Source: Mycolicibacterium komossense
GTDB taxonomy: Bacteria > Actinomycetota > Actinomycetes > Mycobacteriales > Mycobacteriaceae
DNA length: 53,892 nt
Assembly: GCF_025822605.1 (NCBI RefSeq)
Contig: NZ_JACKTY010000022.1
Location: 1 to 53,892 of the forward strand
Direction: 5' to 3'
Under the pieces are notes generated by a model that ran no database searches, had not been told where the DNA came from, and worked only from the letters and a program-made list of their open reading frames with translations. The first letter of the stretch is position 1; the number at the start of each line of letters is the position of its first letter. This document shows, piece by piece, positions 1 to 8,168 of this stretch. The translations under genes were made by a program, and so were the position numbers.

Positions 1-161
1 GACTGATCCAGAAACTCCCGCCACTGAAACGGCCGCACAAAGATGAACTTCACCGCATCCGCCGACATCGAAAACAGGCCACCAATCGCCGACATCGGCC
101 CCTTGGCGCTCTTCAGCGCAGGCATACCCACGGACCACCGGTCCGGACCCTTATTCGCCAT
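1..161 (-). CDS. Mce-associated YrbE/MlaE-type ABC permease, N-terminus only
   Basis: The first 53 residues of a minus-strand protein that runs off the left edge. It starts at the ATG on 159-161 and ends, within the window, in the segment RPFQWREFLDQ. That segment closely matches the N-terminal signature of mycobacterial YrbE permeases (YrbE4A has a near-identical FQFREFLDQ). In this family the permease pairs with a second YrbE and with Mce proteins to move lipids or sterols across the envelope. The start codon lies inside the last codons of the upstream thiolase gene (11-bp overlap), so the two are almost certainly cotranscribed and translationally coupled. An mce operon presumably continues to the left of the window. 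The family call is strong. Which mce locus it is cannot be told from 53 residues. Confidence 0.85.
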   Translation of the reverse strand, partial: MANKGPDRWSVGMPALKSAKGPMSAIGGLFSMSADAVKFIFVRPFQWREFLDQ

Positions 162-1320
162 GGGTTGTCGGCCCCTCGAGGATTGTCACGGCTGATACTG
201 CGGTCGGACCACCGATGTTGTGCGCCAGGGCAATCCGCGCACCATCGACCTGGTTCACAGCTTCACCCCGCAACTGTTCGAAAAGCTCGACGCACTGTGC
301 GACGCCCGTCGCGCCCGGCGGGTGGCCTTTTGCTTTCAGACCACCACTCGGATTCACCGGCAGGGCGCCACCAACGCTGGTCACCTCGGCCTCGAGCAGT
401 TTGTGGGCCTCGAACCGGTCGGCGAAACCCAGGTCTTCATAGCTGATCATCTCGACTCCGGTGAAGAAATCATGCACCTCCGCGACATCGACGTCCGACG
501 GCGACAACCCCGCCATCGCGAATGCCTGCTTCGCGGCCCGCACCGTCGACGGGAAGGACGTCATATCCCGTTTGTGTTGATGCATAACGGAATCCAGCCC
601 GAGGCCCACGCCGCGGATCCACACCGGCCGGCTGGTGAAGCGGTCGACGACATCCTCGGCGGCCAGGATCAATGCGGCGGCGCCATCGCTCTGCGGTGCG
701 CAGTCGAACGTCCCGAACGGCGTGACGACGGTCGGGGCTGCCAGCGCTTCTTCCAGGGTGATCTCAAAACGCAAGCGCGCCTTGGGATTTTTCACCCCGT
801 GGCGATGATTCTTGACCGCGACCATCGCCATGTGTTCACGGGTGGCCGGCGACTCGTAGAGGTACCGCTTGAGGTGTAGGGCGAAACCCGCGGGCGCGAC
901 CAGACCGAGTGGATAATCCCAGGCCATATCGCGGGCCATCGCCTCCCACTCCCACAGCATCGCCTTCGATGCGGTTTCGCGCAGCTTGTCGGCACCCATC
1001 ACCAAAGCCACGTCGAACGCGCCGGAAGCGATGCCGAACAACGCATTACGCACGGCATCGTTACCGGTCGCACACGAGTTCTCCACCCGCGTGACCGGCA
1101 GGTCGGGCAGACCGAGTGAGTCGGCGAGGATGCCGGAGGGAAAGCCGTCGGTGGTACCCATCGAGCCGAACCAGGCGGCTTGCAGATCGGCCTTGTCCAC
1201 GCCTTTGTCGACGCTGGCGGCGCATTCGGCAAATGCCATCGGCAGCAGGTCCTTGATTCCGAGCGCGAAATGCTCACCAAAGGACGTCATACCCGCACCG
1301 ACAATGGCAACCTTCCTCAC
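151..1320 (-). CDS. Thiolase-fold acyl-CoA C-acyltransferase (SCP2/lipid-transfer type)
   Basis: 389 residues with a complete thiolase core. The nucleophile is in VENSCATG (Cys83), an HDFF motif holds His283, GGLKAKGHPPGATG holds His333, and HNIGG lies near residue 370. This set fits the SCP2-thiolase branch, which cleaves 3-ketoacyl-CoA with free CoA or acts as a condensing partner. The usual C-terminal CxG cysteine of FadA-type thiolases is replaced by the HNIGG motif, as is normal in the SCP2 branch. It follows the HMGS-like/OB-fold gene with a 4-bp overlap and overlaps the YrbE start by 11 bp. Proteins of this branch often need an OB-fold (DUF35) partner, and one is encoded immediately upstream. 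Because Cys and His are both kept, true thiolysis is more likely than the retro-aldol chemistry suggested for the 16170-17807 protein. Confidence 0.85.
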   Translation of the reverse strand: MRKVAIVGAGMTSFGEHFALGIKDLLPMAFAECAASVDKGVDKADLQAAWFGSMGTTDGFPSGILADSLGLPDLPVTRVENSCATGNDAVRNALFGIASGAFDVALVMGADKLRETASKAMLWEWEAMARDMAWDYPLGLVAPAGFALHLKRYLYESPATREHMAMVAVKNHRHGVKNPKARLRFEITLEEALAAPTVVTPFGTFDCAPQSDGAAALILAAEDVVDRFTSRPVWIRGVGLGLDSVMHQHKRDMTSFPSTVRAAKQAFAMAGLSPSDVDVAEVHDFFTGVEMISYEDLGFADRFEAHKLLEAEVTSVGGALPVNPSGGLKAKGHPPGATGVAQCVELFEQLRGEAVNQVDGARIALAHNIGGPTAVSAVTILEGPTTHGE

Positions 1321-2492
1321 GCTGCCCCCGCTTCCGGTTGGAACGCATACCCGTAGTCGGGAACACCGGATCGCACTGCCACTCTGCGCAGAACCAACCG
1401 GCCCCGATCCCCGATCTCCACCGAATCCGGCTCCGCGCCAGTCACCTTCACCAATGCCCGCACACCGACGTGGTCGAGCTCGACGATCGCCAGGGCGTAG
1501 GGGGTGCGCAGTCCGGGGACAGGCAGATGTACAGAAACCGAGGTGTACACCGTGCCGACCCGTGGCAGAGCCACCAGTTCGTAGCCGGTTGCCAACGCTC
1601 CGTTGTCGGCAACGCGATACCGCGGCGGGAAGTCCAACTGCTCACTGTCGGCGAATTTGCCGGCTTCCCAACGAGTTTTGGCCTCGAATGCACGTTCGTA
1701 GGCGGCCAGCGAGATGGGAATGTCGGCTTCGGCAACGAAGATGGTGCTCGGCTTGGGGCGTGCCGGCGACTCGCGCCGGTACACCGCCGCGCTGCCACCG
1801 GCGACGGTCAGCCCGGACAGGTTCGCCTGTTCCACCGCGACCAGTGGCCCGGTGGTGCCCGTCTCTGCGAGATGGGACAGCGCGAACAAACCGGCGCTCG
1901 CGCCGGTGGTGGGTAGTTCAGCGGGCCTGCCGACGCACAGCTCGGCAGCCTGACCGTGATCCACGCCGGCGACCGCGACGGGGGTGTCGAGCCACGCCGC
2001 TTCCAGTGAGGCCACCAGCCCGCGCTCGTGTAACAGCCGCGGGTCGCCGTAGTCGTGCACGACGCCGACTGCGTTGCGGGTGCGCACGGGAAGGCTCCGC
2101 GCCACCCGGGCGGCTGTACGCACCTGTAGACCGCGGTCCGCGGTGACGATCGCGGCCGCTCCGGCCGGGTCGACGTCGACACCGACGATCATGGTCCGTG
2201 GCCGCGCCGAGCTGAGCGCATCCAGTGTTGCGGGGGCGCCGCCGAGTCGCTCGGTCACCTCAAGCTCGGGGTCCAGTCCGAGCCCGGCCAACAGGACGGC
2301 CGCGTTGCTGCTCTCGGTCAGCGGCAGATCACGACTGACCAGCACGACGTTCTCCACCGTCGCGCCGCCCTGCAGGGCAGCCCGGCCCGCCTCGACGGCA
2401 AGTGTGATCGCATCCTCGTCATCACCGATAATGCGACGTACATCACAGCCCCAGCAGGGCAGATACGTACCAATCGCGGCGATGAACGGCAT
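1317..2492 (-). CDS. HMG-CoA-synthase-like domain fused to a DUF35 OB-fold, no zinc ribbon
   Basis: 391 residues from an ATG preceded by a GGAG ribosome site about 9 bases upstream. The N-terminal roughly 250 residues (opening MPFIAAIGTYLPCWG) resemble the weakly conserved thiolase-fold HMGS-like proteins paired with acyl-CoA thiolases. The C-terminal roughly 130 residues read like the OB-fold of DUF35 proteins (PPRYRVADNGALATGYELVA, then a LPVPGLRTPYALAIVELD-type strand). The CxxC pairs of the usual DUF35 zinc ribbon are absent before the OB-fold. It overlaps the downstream thiolase by 4 bp, so the two probably form a complex, as DUF35-thiolase pairs do. A reading frame open upstream to 2774 is ignored because it runs through the CoA-transferase gene. 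Role inferred; no catalytic Cys motif recognised in the N-terminal half. Confidence 0.7.
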   Translation of the reverse strand: MPFIAAIGTYLPCWGCDVRRIIGDDEDAITLAVEAGRAALQGGATVENVVLVSRDLPLTESSNAAVLLAGLGLDPELEVTERLGGAPATLDALSSARPRTMIVGVDVDPAGAAAIVTADRGLQVRTAARVARSLPVRTRNAVGVVHDYGDPRLLHERGLVASLEAAWLDTPVAVAGVDHGQAAELCVGRPAELPTTGASAGLFALSHLAETGTTGPLVAVEQANLSGLTVAGGSAAVYRRESPARPKPSTIFVAEADIPISLAAYERAFEAKTRWEAGKFADSEQLDFPPRYRVADNGALATGYELVALPRVGTVYTSVSVHLPVPGLRTPYALAIVELDHVGVRALVKVTGAEPDSVEIGDRGRLVLRRVAVRSGVPDYGYAFQPEAGAA

Positions 2493-2508
2493 GGGAGTCT
2501 CCAGCGAC

Positions 2509-3717
2509 CTAGGTGACCGCACCAGCAGTCTTGAGCTCGATGATGCGATCCCAGTCCAGGCCGAGCTCGACCAGAACGTCGTCGGTCTGCTCGGCGAAGG
2601 CCGGGGCCGGCCCGGTGTGCGGCGCCGTAACGTCGAACTGCACGGGATTGGCGACGAGGTCCAGTTCGCCTGCGTGGATGATGTATTCGTTGGCCAGTAC
2701 CTGAGCGTCGTCGGCCGCCTGCAAGGTGTCCTGAACGGGAGCCCACGGCCCCGCCAGGGTGGCGAACCGTTCACTCCACTCCGGCAGGGTGCGGGTGACG
2801 ATCACCTCCCGGAGGATGGCGACGGCGTCGGCGGTGTGCTCGGCAATCGACTCCGCCGTGGCAAAGCGCGGATCATCGGCAAGCTCAGGTCGGTCGATGT
2901 GCCTGCAGACGTCGGCCCAGAATTTTGTCGGCTGCATCATGACCAGCGAGATGTACCGGTTGTCCTTTGTCGCGTACACGCCGACCAGTGGGTTGACCGG
3001 CGAGCCGTGTACGCCCGGCGTCGGAGCCACCATCCGCTGATTGAGGTGTGAGGTCAGCGCGATGGTGTGGCCCATCGCCCACAACCCACTGCCGAGCAGT
3101 GAGACATCCACGGTCGACGGCTCACCGGTGCGCTCACGCTTGAGCAGTGCAGCGGCGATCCCGCCCGCGAGGTTGGTGCCGGAGATGGTGTCGCCATAGG
3201 CGGGGCCGGGCGGGCCGATCATGCCTTCGATGCCCGGCGGGGTGATGGTGGCGGCGGTACCTGCGCGGCACCAGAAGGCGGTCATGTCGTAACCGCCCTT
3301 CTCTGCTTCCAGGCCGCGGGGACCCAGCGCGCTCCCCCTGGCGTAGATGATCTTCGGGTTGACCGCGCGGATGTCGTCGAGATCGATGCCGAACTTCCTG
3401 CGGTGCCCGGGCAGGAAGCTGGTCAGGAAGACGTCTGCGCGACGCGCGAGTTCCAGGAGCACCTCACGGCCTTCCGGCTTCGACACATCCAGGCCGACGC
3501 TGCGCTTGCCGCGGTTGGCATGTTCGATGTTCGGGTTGGGATCACCCTCGACCCGCAGCGCTCCCGTCTGGCGCAACCCGCGCTGCGGGTCGCCGTTGAC
3601 GGCGTGCTCGATCTTGATGACCTCGGCGCCCCACTCGGCCAGCACGGCGCCGGCCGAGGGCACGAAGCCGTACATCGCGACCTCCAGGACGCGGATACCT
3701 TCCAGCGGCAGACTCAT
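2509..3717 (-). CDS. Class III (CaiB/BaiF family) CoA-transferase
   Basis: 402 residues, the full length of the family. It opens with LEGIRVLEVAMYGFVPSAG and has the AEVIKIEH and NRGKRSVGLDV motifs. The catalytic aspartate that forms the acyl anhydride is Asp176 in YGDTISG. These enzymes move CoA from one acyl-CoA to a free carboxylate, often in activation of catabolic acids. The gene overlaps the ALDH stop by 4 bp, and the HMGS-like gene follows 16 bp later. Together with the ALDH this suggests an aldehyde-to-acid-to-CoA-ester sequence in one operon. One of three CaiB paralogues in the window; substrate unknown. Confidence 0.9.
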   Translation of the reverse strand: MSLPLEGIRVLEVAMYGFVPSAGAVLAEWGAEVIKIEHAVNGDPQRGLRQTGALRVEGDPNPNIEHANRGKRSVGLDVSKPEGREVLLELARRADVFLTSFLPGHRRKFGIDLDDIRAVNPKIIYARGSALGPRGLEAEKGGYDMTAFWCRAGTAATITPPGIEGMIGPPGPAYGDTISGTNLAGGIAAALLKRERTGEPSTVDVSLLGSGLWAMGHTIALTSHLNQRMVAPTPGVHGSPVNPLVGVYATKDNRYISLVMMQPTKFWADVCRHIDRPELADDPRFATAESIAEHTADAVAILREVIVTRTLPEWSERFATLAGPWAPVQDTLQAADDAQVLANEYIIHAGELDLVANPVQFDVTAPHTGPAPAFAEQTDDVLVELGLDWDRIIELKTAGAVT

Positions 3718-5234
3718 GCTTGCCCTCCGGGAACGACCGTCGCGAACGTCTTATGCTCCTGGAACTCCTCGAGCCCGGCCACGCCCATTTCGCGGCCGAT
3801 GCCGGACTGCTTGTATCCGCCGAACGGGCTCTCGGCCCCGAAGTAGTTGCCGCCGTTGATGCTCAGTGAGCCGGCGCGGATCCGGCGGGCGATGGCCAGT
3901 GCGCGGTCCTCGTCGCCGAAGACGCCGCCTGCCAGGCCGTAGATCGAGTTGTTGGCGATGCGCACCGCATCGTCGTCGTCCTCGTAGCCGATGACGACCA
4001 GCACGGGGCCGAAGATCTCTTCCTGCGCGATCTCGCTGTCCGGATCCACGTCGGTCAGCAGGGTGGGCGCATAGAAGAAGCCCGGGTCGAGCTTCTCGCC
4101 ACCGGTCACCAGAGTGGCCCCGGCCTCGACGGCACGCTGGACGATGCCGTGCACCTTGTTGCGCTGCTGCTCGCTGATCAGCGGGCCCATGTACGTCGTG
4201 GGATTGGCCGGGTCGCCGTGGCGCACGTGGGCCAGGTTGCCTGCGACCTGCTTGACGATCTCGTCTTTCCGACTGTTGGGCACCAGGAGTCGTGTGGTGA
4301 GTGCGCAACCCTGTCCGGCGTGCGTGACGATCGTGAACGCGGCCATGAGTGCACATGAGGCGATGGCTTCGTCATCCAAGTCGTCGAGCATGATCATCGC
4401 CGACTTGCCGCCGAGTTCCAGGAACACCCGCTTCACCGTCGCACTGCCTGCGGCCATGATGGCCCGGCCGGTCGGGGTGGAGCCGGTGAAGGTGACGACG
4501 TCGACGTCGGGACTGGCCGTCAGGACGGGGCCGACAGCCGGATCGGCCGAACTGATTACGTTGACGACGCCGGCCGGGATATCGGTGTGGTTGGCGATCA
4601 ATTCGCCAAGGGCCAGTGTGATCAGCGGCGTGTCAGGGGCACCCTTGAGCACCACCGTGCAGCCGGCGGCCAGTGCGGGCGCGACCTTGGCCAGCGCGAG
4701 CTGGTTGGGATAGTTGTAGGCGATGATCGCGGCGACGACGCCGGCAGCTTCCTTTTCCACCCAACGGTGATGGAGCTGGCCGCGGCTTTCGACATTGCCG
4801 ATGTCTTCGGTCATCGGATAGGTCTTCAGCAGGTCGGCGTAATAGCGGACGATGCGGATCGGATCGTCGAGCTGGGGGCCGGCCAGGAGTGCTGGAGTGG
4901 CCCCCACTTCCGCGATGGTCAGGTCACCCAGCTCGTCGCGATGCTCGACCAGCGCCGCGTGCAGTTGCTCGAGGCAGTGCACCCGGAACTCGACGTCGGT
5001 GGCCCAGGTGGTGTTGTCGAACGCACGCCGGGCCGCGGCGATGGCGGCCTGCGCATCGTCGACATCCGCGTCGGGGGCGTAACCGAGAATCTCGCCGGTC
5101 GACGGGTTGAGGCTGGCGAAGACCGCGGATGCATCCACGAGCTGCCCGTTGATCAGCATGCGGCGATCTGCGGCGCGCGCCTGACCGTTCTGAGCGGGCT
5201 TCCGAACTACCTCAGCGGCCTCGTGGGATGCCAT
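3714..5234 (-). CDS. NAD(P)-dependent aldehyde dehydrogenase
   Basis: 506 residues from the ATG at 5232-5234, chosen because AGGAGG sits 7 bases before it. The frame stays open to 5252 but that earlier ATG has no such site. Canonical ALDH residues are present: the active-site Asn in YNYPNQ (about 174), general base Glu273 in LELGGKSA, and nucleophile Cys310 in GQGCALTT. It oxidises an aldehyde to the acid in the cytoplasm. It is the first gene of the leftward operon ALDH, CoA-transferase, HMGS-like/OB protein, thiolase, YrbE. The operator at 5255-5269 lies only about 20 bases before the start codon, consistent with direct repression. Confidence 0.92.
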   Translation of the reverse strand: MASHEAAEVVRKPAQNGQARAADRRMLINGQLVDASAVFASLNPSTGEILGYAPDADVDDAQAAIAAARRAFDNTTWATDVEFRVHCLEQLHAALVEHRDELGDLTIAEVGATPALLAGPQLDDPIRIVRYYADLLKTYPMTEDIGNVESRGQLHHRWVEKEAAGVVAAIIAYNYPNQLALAKVAPALAAGCTVVLKGAPDTPLITLALGELIANHTDIPAGVVNVISSADPAVGPVLTASPDVDVVTFTGSTPTGRAIMAAGSATVKRVFLELGGKSAMIMLDDLDDEAIASCALMAAFTIVTHAGQGCALTTRLLVPNSRKDEIVKQVAGNLAHVRHGDPANPTTYMGPLISEQQRNKVHGIVQRAVEAGATLVTGGEKLDPGFFYAPTLLTDVDPDSEIAQEEIFGPVLVVIGYEDDDDAVRIANNSIYGLAGGVFGDEDRALAIARRIRAGSLSINGGNYFGAESPFGGYKQSGIGREMGVAGLEEFQEHKTFATVVPGGQA

Positions 5235-5254
5235 CCGACCTCCTGATCGCATTC

Positions 5255-5269
5255 GATAATTAGATTCTC
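5255..5269. promoter_or_regulatory. Operator copy, one mismatch (ALDH side)
   Basis: GATAATTAGATTCTC matches the window consensus GAGAAT-N3-ATTCTC at 11 of 12 arm positions. Its near edge is 20 bases from the ALDH start codon, a position that would cover the promoter or block initiation. A weaker copy lies 24 bases farther along at 5279-5293. Confidence 0.7.
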
Positions 5270-5419
5270 ATCCTAGGCGAAGATGACATTCTCCATACGA
5301 GAACTCATGCAACTAACCAGTACCGGCGGGGCGCTGTCAACACGGGCTGGGCCCCTTGTCCGGACCATTTGCGCATTTCAAGACTGTTCGTTCGCAAACC
5401 TTGCGTGACACTTCAGTCC

Positions 5420-5434
5420 GAGAGTACGGTTCTC
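5420..5434. promoter_or_regulatory. Operator-like palindrome, two mismatches (SDR side)
   Basis: GAGAGTACGGTTCTC keeps the outer GAGA/TCTC arms. It differs from the consensus symmetrically (A to G at position 5 and A to G at position 10). It lies 133 bases before the SDR start. Confidence 0.45.
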
Positions 5435-5567
5435 ACAATCGAAAGGGAGATTCTTGAGGTTCGAGACTATTCCCCTCGCTCCACGCGCCAGACAGTTCAG
5501 GTTCCGCAACGCCATCACGTGCGACGAGCCCCGGTCGTGATTCAGCCATCTAACGAGAGGAACTTCT

Positions 5568-6428
5568 GTGGGACGTGTTGAGGGCAAGGTCGCATTCATC
5601 ACCGGCGCTGCCCGTGGGCAGGGCCGCAGCCACGCGATCCGGCTCGCCGAAGAGGGCGCCGACATCATCGCCGTGGACATCTGCGCCGATATCGACACCA
5701 TCGGCTACCCGCTGGCCACGCTGGACGACCTCGAAGAAACCGCGGCGTTCGTCGAGAAGGCCGGCCGCAAAGCCGTCATCTCACAGGCAGACGTCCGCGA
5801 GGCCGGCCAATTGAAGCAAGCACTGGAGAACGGCATCGCCGAACTGGGCAAGTTGGACATCGTCGTCGCACAAGCCGGGGTCGCCGCCATGAAGGGCCAG
5901 CCGCCGATGCAGGCGTGGACCGACGGAATCAACACCAACCTGATCGGCACCATCAACGCCATCCAGGTCGCGCTACCGCATCTGCACGAGGGCGCCACGA
6001 TCATCGCGACCGCGTCGGCGGCCGCATTGATGGACGCCCACAACAAGCCCAACCCCGGCGCCGATCCCGGCGGCATGGGATACATGGTCTCGAAGCGGAT
6101 GATCTCCGAGTACGTGCACTATCTGGCCACCGAACTCGCCGTCCGCGGCATCCGGGCCAATGTCATCCACCCGACCAACTGCAATACCGACATGCTCCAG
6201 AGCGAGCCGATGTACCGCTCGTTCCGGCCGGACCTGGAAACACCCACCCGCGCCGATGCGGAGCCCGTCTTCAGAGTCCAGCAGGCGATGAAGGTGAACT
6301 ATATAGAACCCGAGGACATCAGCAACGCAGTGCTGTGGCTGGCCTCGGACGAGTCACGATTCGTCACCGGCATGCAACTGCGGGTCGACGCCGGCGGCTA
6401 CCTCAAGTGGTACGACTACCACGTCTGA
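5568..6428 (+). CDS. SDR-family oxidoreductase, mycofactocin-coupled type
   Basis: 286 residues. Start is the GTG at 5568, with GAGAGG seven bases upstream. The Rossmann motif TGAARGQGRSHA (12-23), a VDIC segment and a long insertion (about 40-70) are typical of SDRs that hold NAD(H) tightly and pass electrons to mycofactocin. Catalytic Tyr172 and Lys176 lie in GYMVSKRM. Such enzymes oxidise secondary or primary alcohols such as carveol. The gene opens a plus-strand set with a ferredoxin and a P450, so it plausibly oxidises the alcohol made by that P450. The mycofactocin assignment comes from family knowledge of the insertion; cofactor use is not proven here. Confidence 0.85.
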   Translation: MGRVEGKVAFITGAARGQGRSHAIRLAEEGADIIAVDICADIDTIGYPLATLDDLEETAAFVEKAGRKAVISQADVREAGQLKQALENGIAELGKLDIVVAQAGVAAMKGQPPMQAWTDGINTNLIGTINAIQVALPHLHEGATIIATASAAALMDAHNKPNPGADPGGMGYMVSKRMISEYVHYLATELAVRGIRANVIHPTNCNTDMLQSEPMYRSFRPDLETPTRADAEPVFRVQQAMKVNYIEPEDISNAVLWLASDESRFVTGMQLRVDAGGYLKWYDYHV

Positions 6429-6492
6429 CCCGACTGCCCAGTCTTAATTGACTGTGGCACAACCGAACTCGCAGTGCTGAAGGGATGAAGGG

Positions 6493-6693
6493 ATGCCAGT
6501 GAAGGCTTGGGTTGACTCGGACCGCTGCCAAGGACACACGCTGTGCGCGATGACAGCCCCGGACGCGTTTGAGCTCGACGACGTCGACGGCCACGCATCG
6601 GTGGTCTTCGACGTGATCCCCACCGATCAGGAGGCCCTGGTCCGCGAAGCCGCACATTGCTGCCCAGAACAGGCCATCACCGTCGAAGACTGA
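6493..6693 (+). CDS. Small 3Fe-4S-type ferredoxin, P450 redox partner
   Basis: 66 residues with Cys12 and Cys18 (CQGHTLC) and a distal Cys57-Pro, the spacing of single-cluster 3Fe-4S ferredoxins that serve bacterial P450s. A GAAGGGATGAAGGG purine run precedes the ATG. It lies 64 bases after the SDR and 52 bases before the P450 and is the natural electron donor for it. No dedicated ferredoxin reductase is next to it; the NuoF-like gene at 13787 is a candidate within the window. Confidence 0.9.
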   Translation: MPVKAWVDSDRCQGHTLCAMTAPDAFELDDVDGHASVVFDVIPTDQEALVREAAHCCPEQAITVED

Positions 6694-6745
6694 TAGCCGC
6701 GAAAACCACTGCACCGCACCATTTATCGGCTAGGGAGACCACACC

Positions 6746-8113
6746 GTGAGCGTCGACGACACCGTTGCCGACAGCGATCCGAAGAAGCGTCCGTATCACT
6801 TCGATCGGCACACCCCGGAGTACCGCGACCAGTTCGACAAGATCACCGAGGAGATGCACGCCAAGTGCCCGATGGCGTGGACGGAGGTCTACGACGGGCA
6901 CTGGATCGCGGCAGGTAGCAAGGAAGTCTTTGAGCTGGCCCGCTGCCCGGCGGTATCCAACGACCACGATCTCCACGGGGAGCGCAAGGGATATCAGGGC
7001 ATCACCATCCCCAGGGCCCAACGCGCCACCGTCGTGCGAGGCGGCATCCTGGAGATGGACGAACCCGAGCACAGTACCTACCGCGGCGCGCTCAATCCCT
7101 ATCTCTCCCCCGCCGCGATCAAGCGGTGGCAGCCGTTCGTCGATGAGATCACCCGGGCGGCCATCGATGAGAAGATCGAATCCGGCCGTATCGATTTCGT
7201 CGATGACCTGGCCAACGTGGTGCCCGCCGTCCTCACGCTGGCGATGATGGGTATCGAGCTCAACAAGTGGATGATCTACAGCGAGCCCGCCCACCTCGGG
7301 GTGTCCACACCGGAACACTCCCCCGATGCCCCGCGGGTCGCCGAGATGAACCGGCAGATGGGTATCGACATGATCACCACGATGATGGAGATCCGGGAGA
7401 ACCCGCGACCGGGCCTCGTCAACGCGCTGCTGCAACTGCGTATCGACGGCGAGCCCGCACCGGATCTGGAGATCCTGGGCAACCTGGGGCTGGTCATCGG
7501 CGGCGGCTTCGACACCACCACCGCATTGACCGCACACTCACTGGAATGGCTGTCGGAGAATCCCGACAAACGCGAGCTGCTCAGCAGGGAACGCGACACC
7601 CTGCTCAACCCGGCCACCGAGGAGTTCCTGCGGTACTACACACCAGCTCCCGGCGACGGCCGGACGTTCGCCGAGGACACCGAATTCGAGGGTGCCAAGT
7701 TCAAAGAAGGTGAGCGCCTGTGGATCTCATGGGCGATGGCCAACCGCGATCCGGCCGTCTTCGAGCGGCCCAACGAGATCATCTTGGATCGAAAAGGAAA
7801 TCGGCACTTCAGCTTTGGCATCGGGGTGCACCGTTGCGTCGGCTCCAACGTCGCCCGGACGGTGTTCAAGTCGATGCTGACCGCCGTGCTCGACCGGATG
7901 CCCGACTACGTCTGCGACCCCGCAGGCACCGAACACTACGAGACGATCGGCGTCATCCAGGGCATGAAGCATCTGCCCGCGACGTTTACCCCGGGCAAGC
8001 GGCTGGGCCGCAACCTCGACGAGACGCTTGAACAGCTGCAGCGGATATGTAACGAGCAGGAGCTGGCCCGGCCGATCACGGAGCGCAAAGAGTCAGCGGT
8101 CATCGACTGGTAG
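6746..8113 (+). CDS. Cytochrome P450 monooxygenase
   Basis: 455 residues, somewhat longer than the usual roughly 400 of soluble bacterial P450s because of a C-terminal tail after the heme domain. The I-helix has GGGFDTTTA (252-260). The ExxR pair is Glu293/Arg296 (EFLR). The heme loop FSFGIGVHRCVG has Cys364 as the thiolate ligand. The GTG start at 6746 follows AGGGAGA. It is the third gene after the SDR and 3Fe-4S ferredoxin. It should hydroxylate a hydrophobic substrate using NAD(P)H electrons delivered by the ferredoxin. I cannot assign a CYP family from sequence alone. Confidence 0.93.
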   Translation: MSVDDTVADSDPKKRPYHFDRHTPEYRDQFDKITEEMHAKCPMAWTEVYDGHWIAAGSKEVFELARCPAVSNDHDLHGERKGYQGITIPRAQRATVVRGGILEMDEPEHSTYRGALNPYLSPAAIKRWQPFVDEITRAAIDEKIESGRIDFVDDLANVVPAVLTLAMMGIELNKWMIYSEPAHLGVSTPEHSPDAPRVAEMNRQMGIDMITTMMEIRENPRPGLVNALLQLRIDGEPAPDLEILGNLGLVIGGGFDTTTALTAHSLEWLSENPDKRELLSRERDTLLNPATEEFLRYYTPAPGDGRTFAEDTEFEGAKFKEGERLWISWAMANRDPAVFERPNEIILDRKGNRHFSFGIGVHRCVGSNVARTVFKSMLTAVLDRMPDYVCDPAGTEHYETIGVIQGMKHLPATFTPGKRLGRNLDETLEQLQRICNEQELARPITERKESAVIDW

Positions 8114-8165
8114 TGATTTCGGCGTGCTGATCGCCGGTCAGCGGTCGGCAGCACGCCGAAATCAC
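8113..8165. terminator. Long inverted repeat between convergent genes (bidirectional terminator candidate)
   Basis: Arms GTGATTTCGGCGTGCTG (8113-8129) and CAGCACGCCGAAATCAC (8149-8165) pair perfectly over 17 bp around a 19-base loop. The element begins at the last base of the P450 stop codon and ends 3 bases before the stop of the convergent ACAD. A near copy with the same loop length lies at 41821-41873, also between convergent genes. No U-run follows, as is usual in mycobacteria. Confidence 0.75.
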
Positions 8166-8168
8166 AAC

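Larger units (their letters stand above)
5235..5567. other. Divergent promoter region between the ALDH and SDR operons
   Basis: 333 bases with no credible gene. It carries one good operator copy near the ALDH (5255-5269), a half-matching copy at 5279-5293 (only the ATTCTC arm is intact) and a two-mismatch copy at 5420-5434 on the SDR side. No further structure was recognised. Confidence 0.6.
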
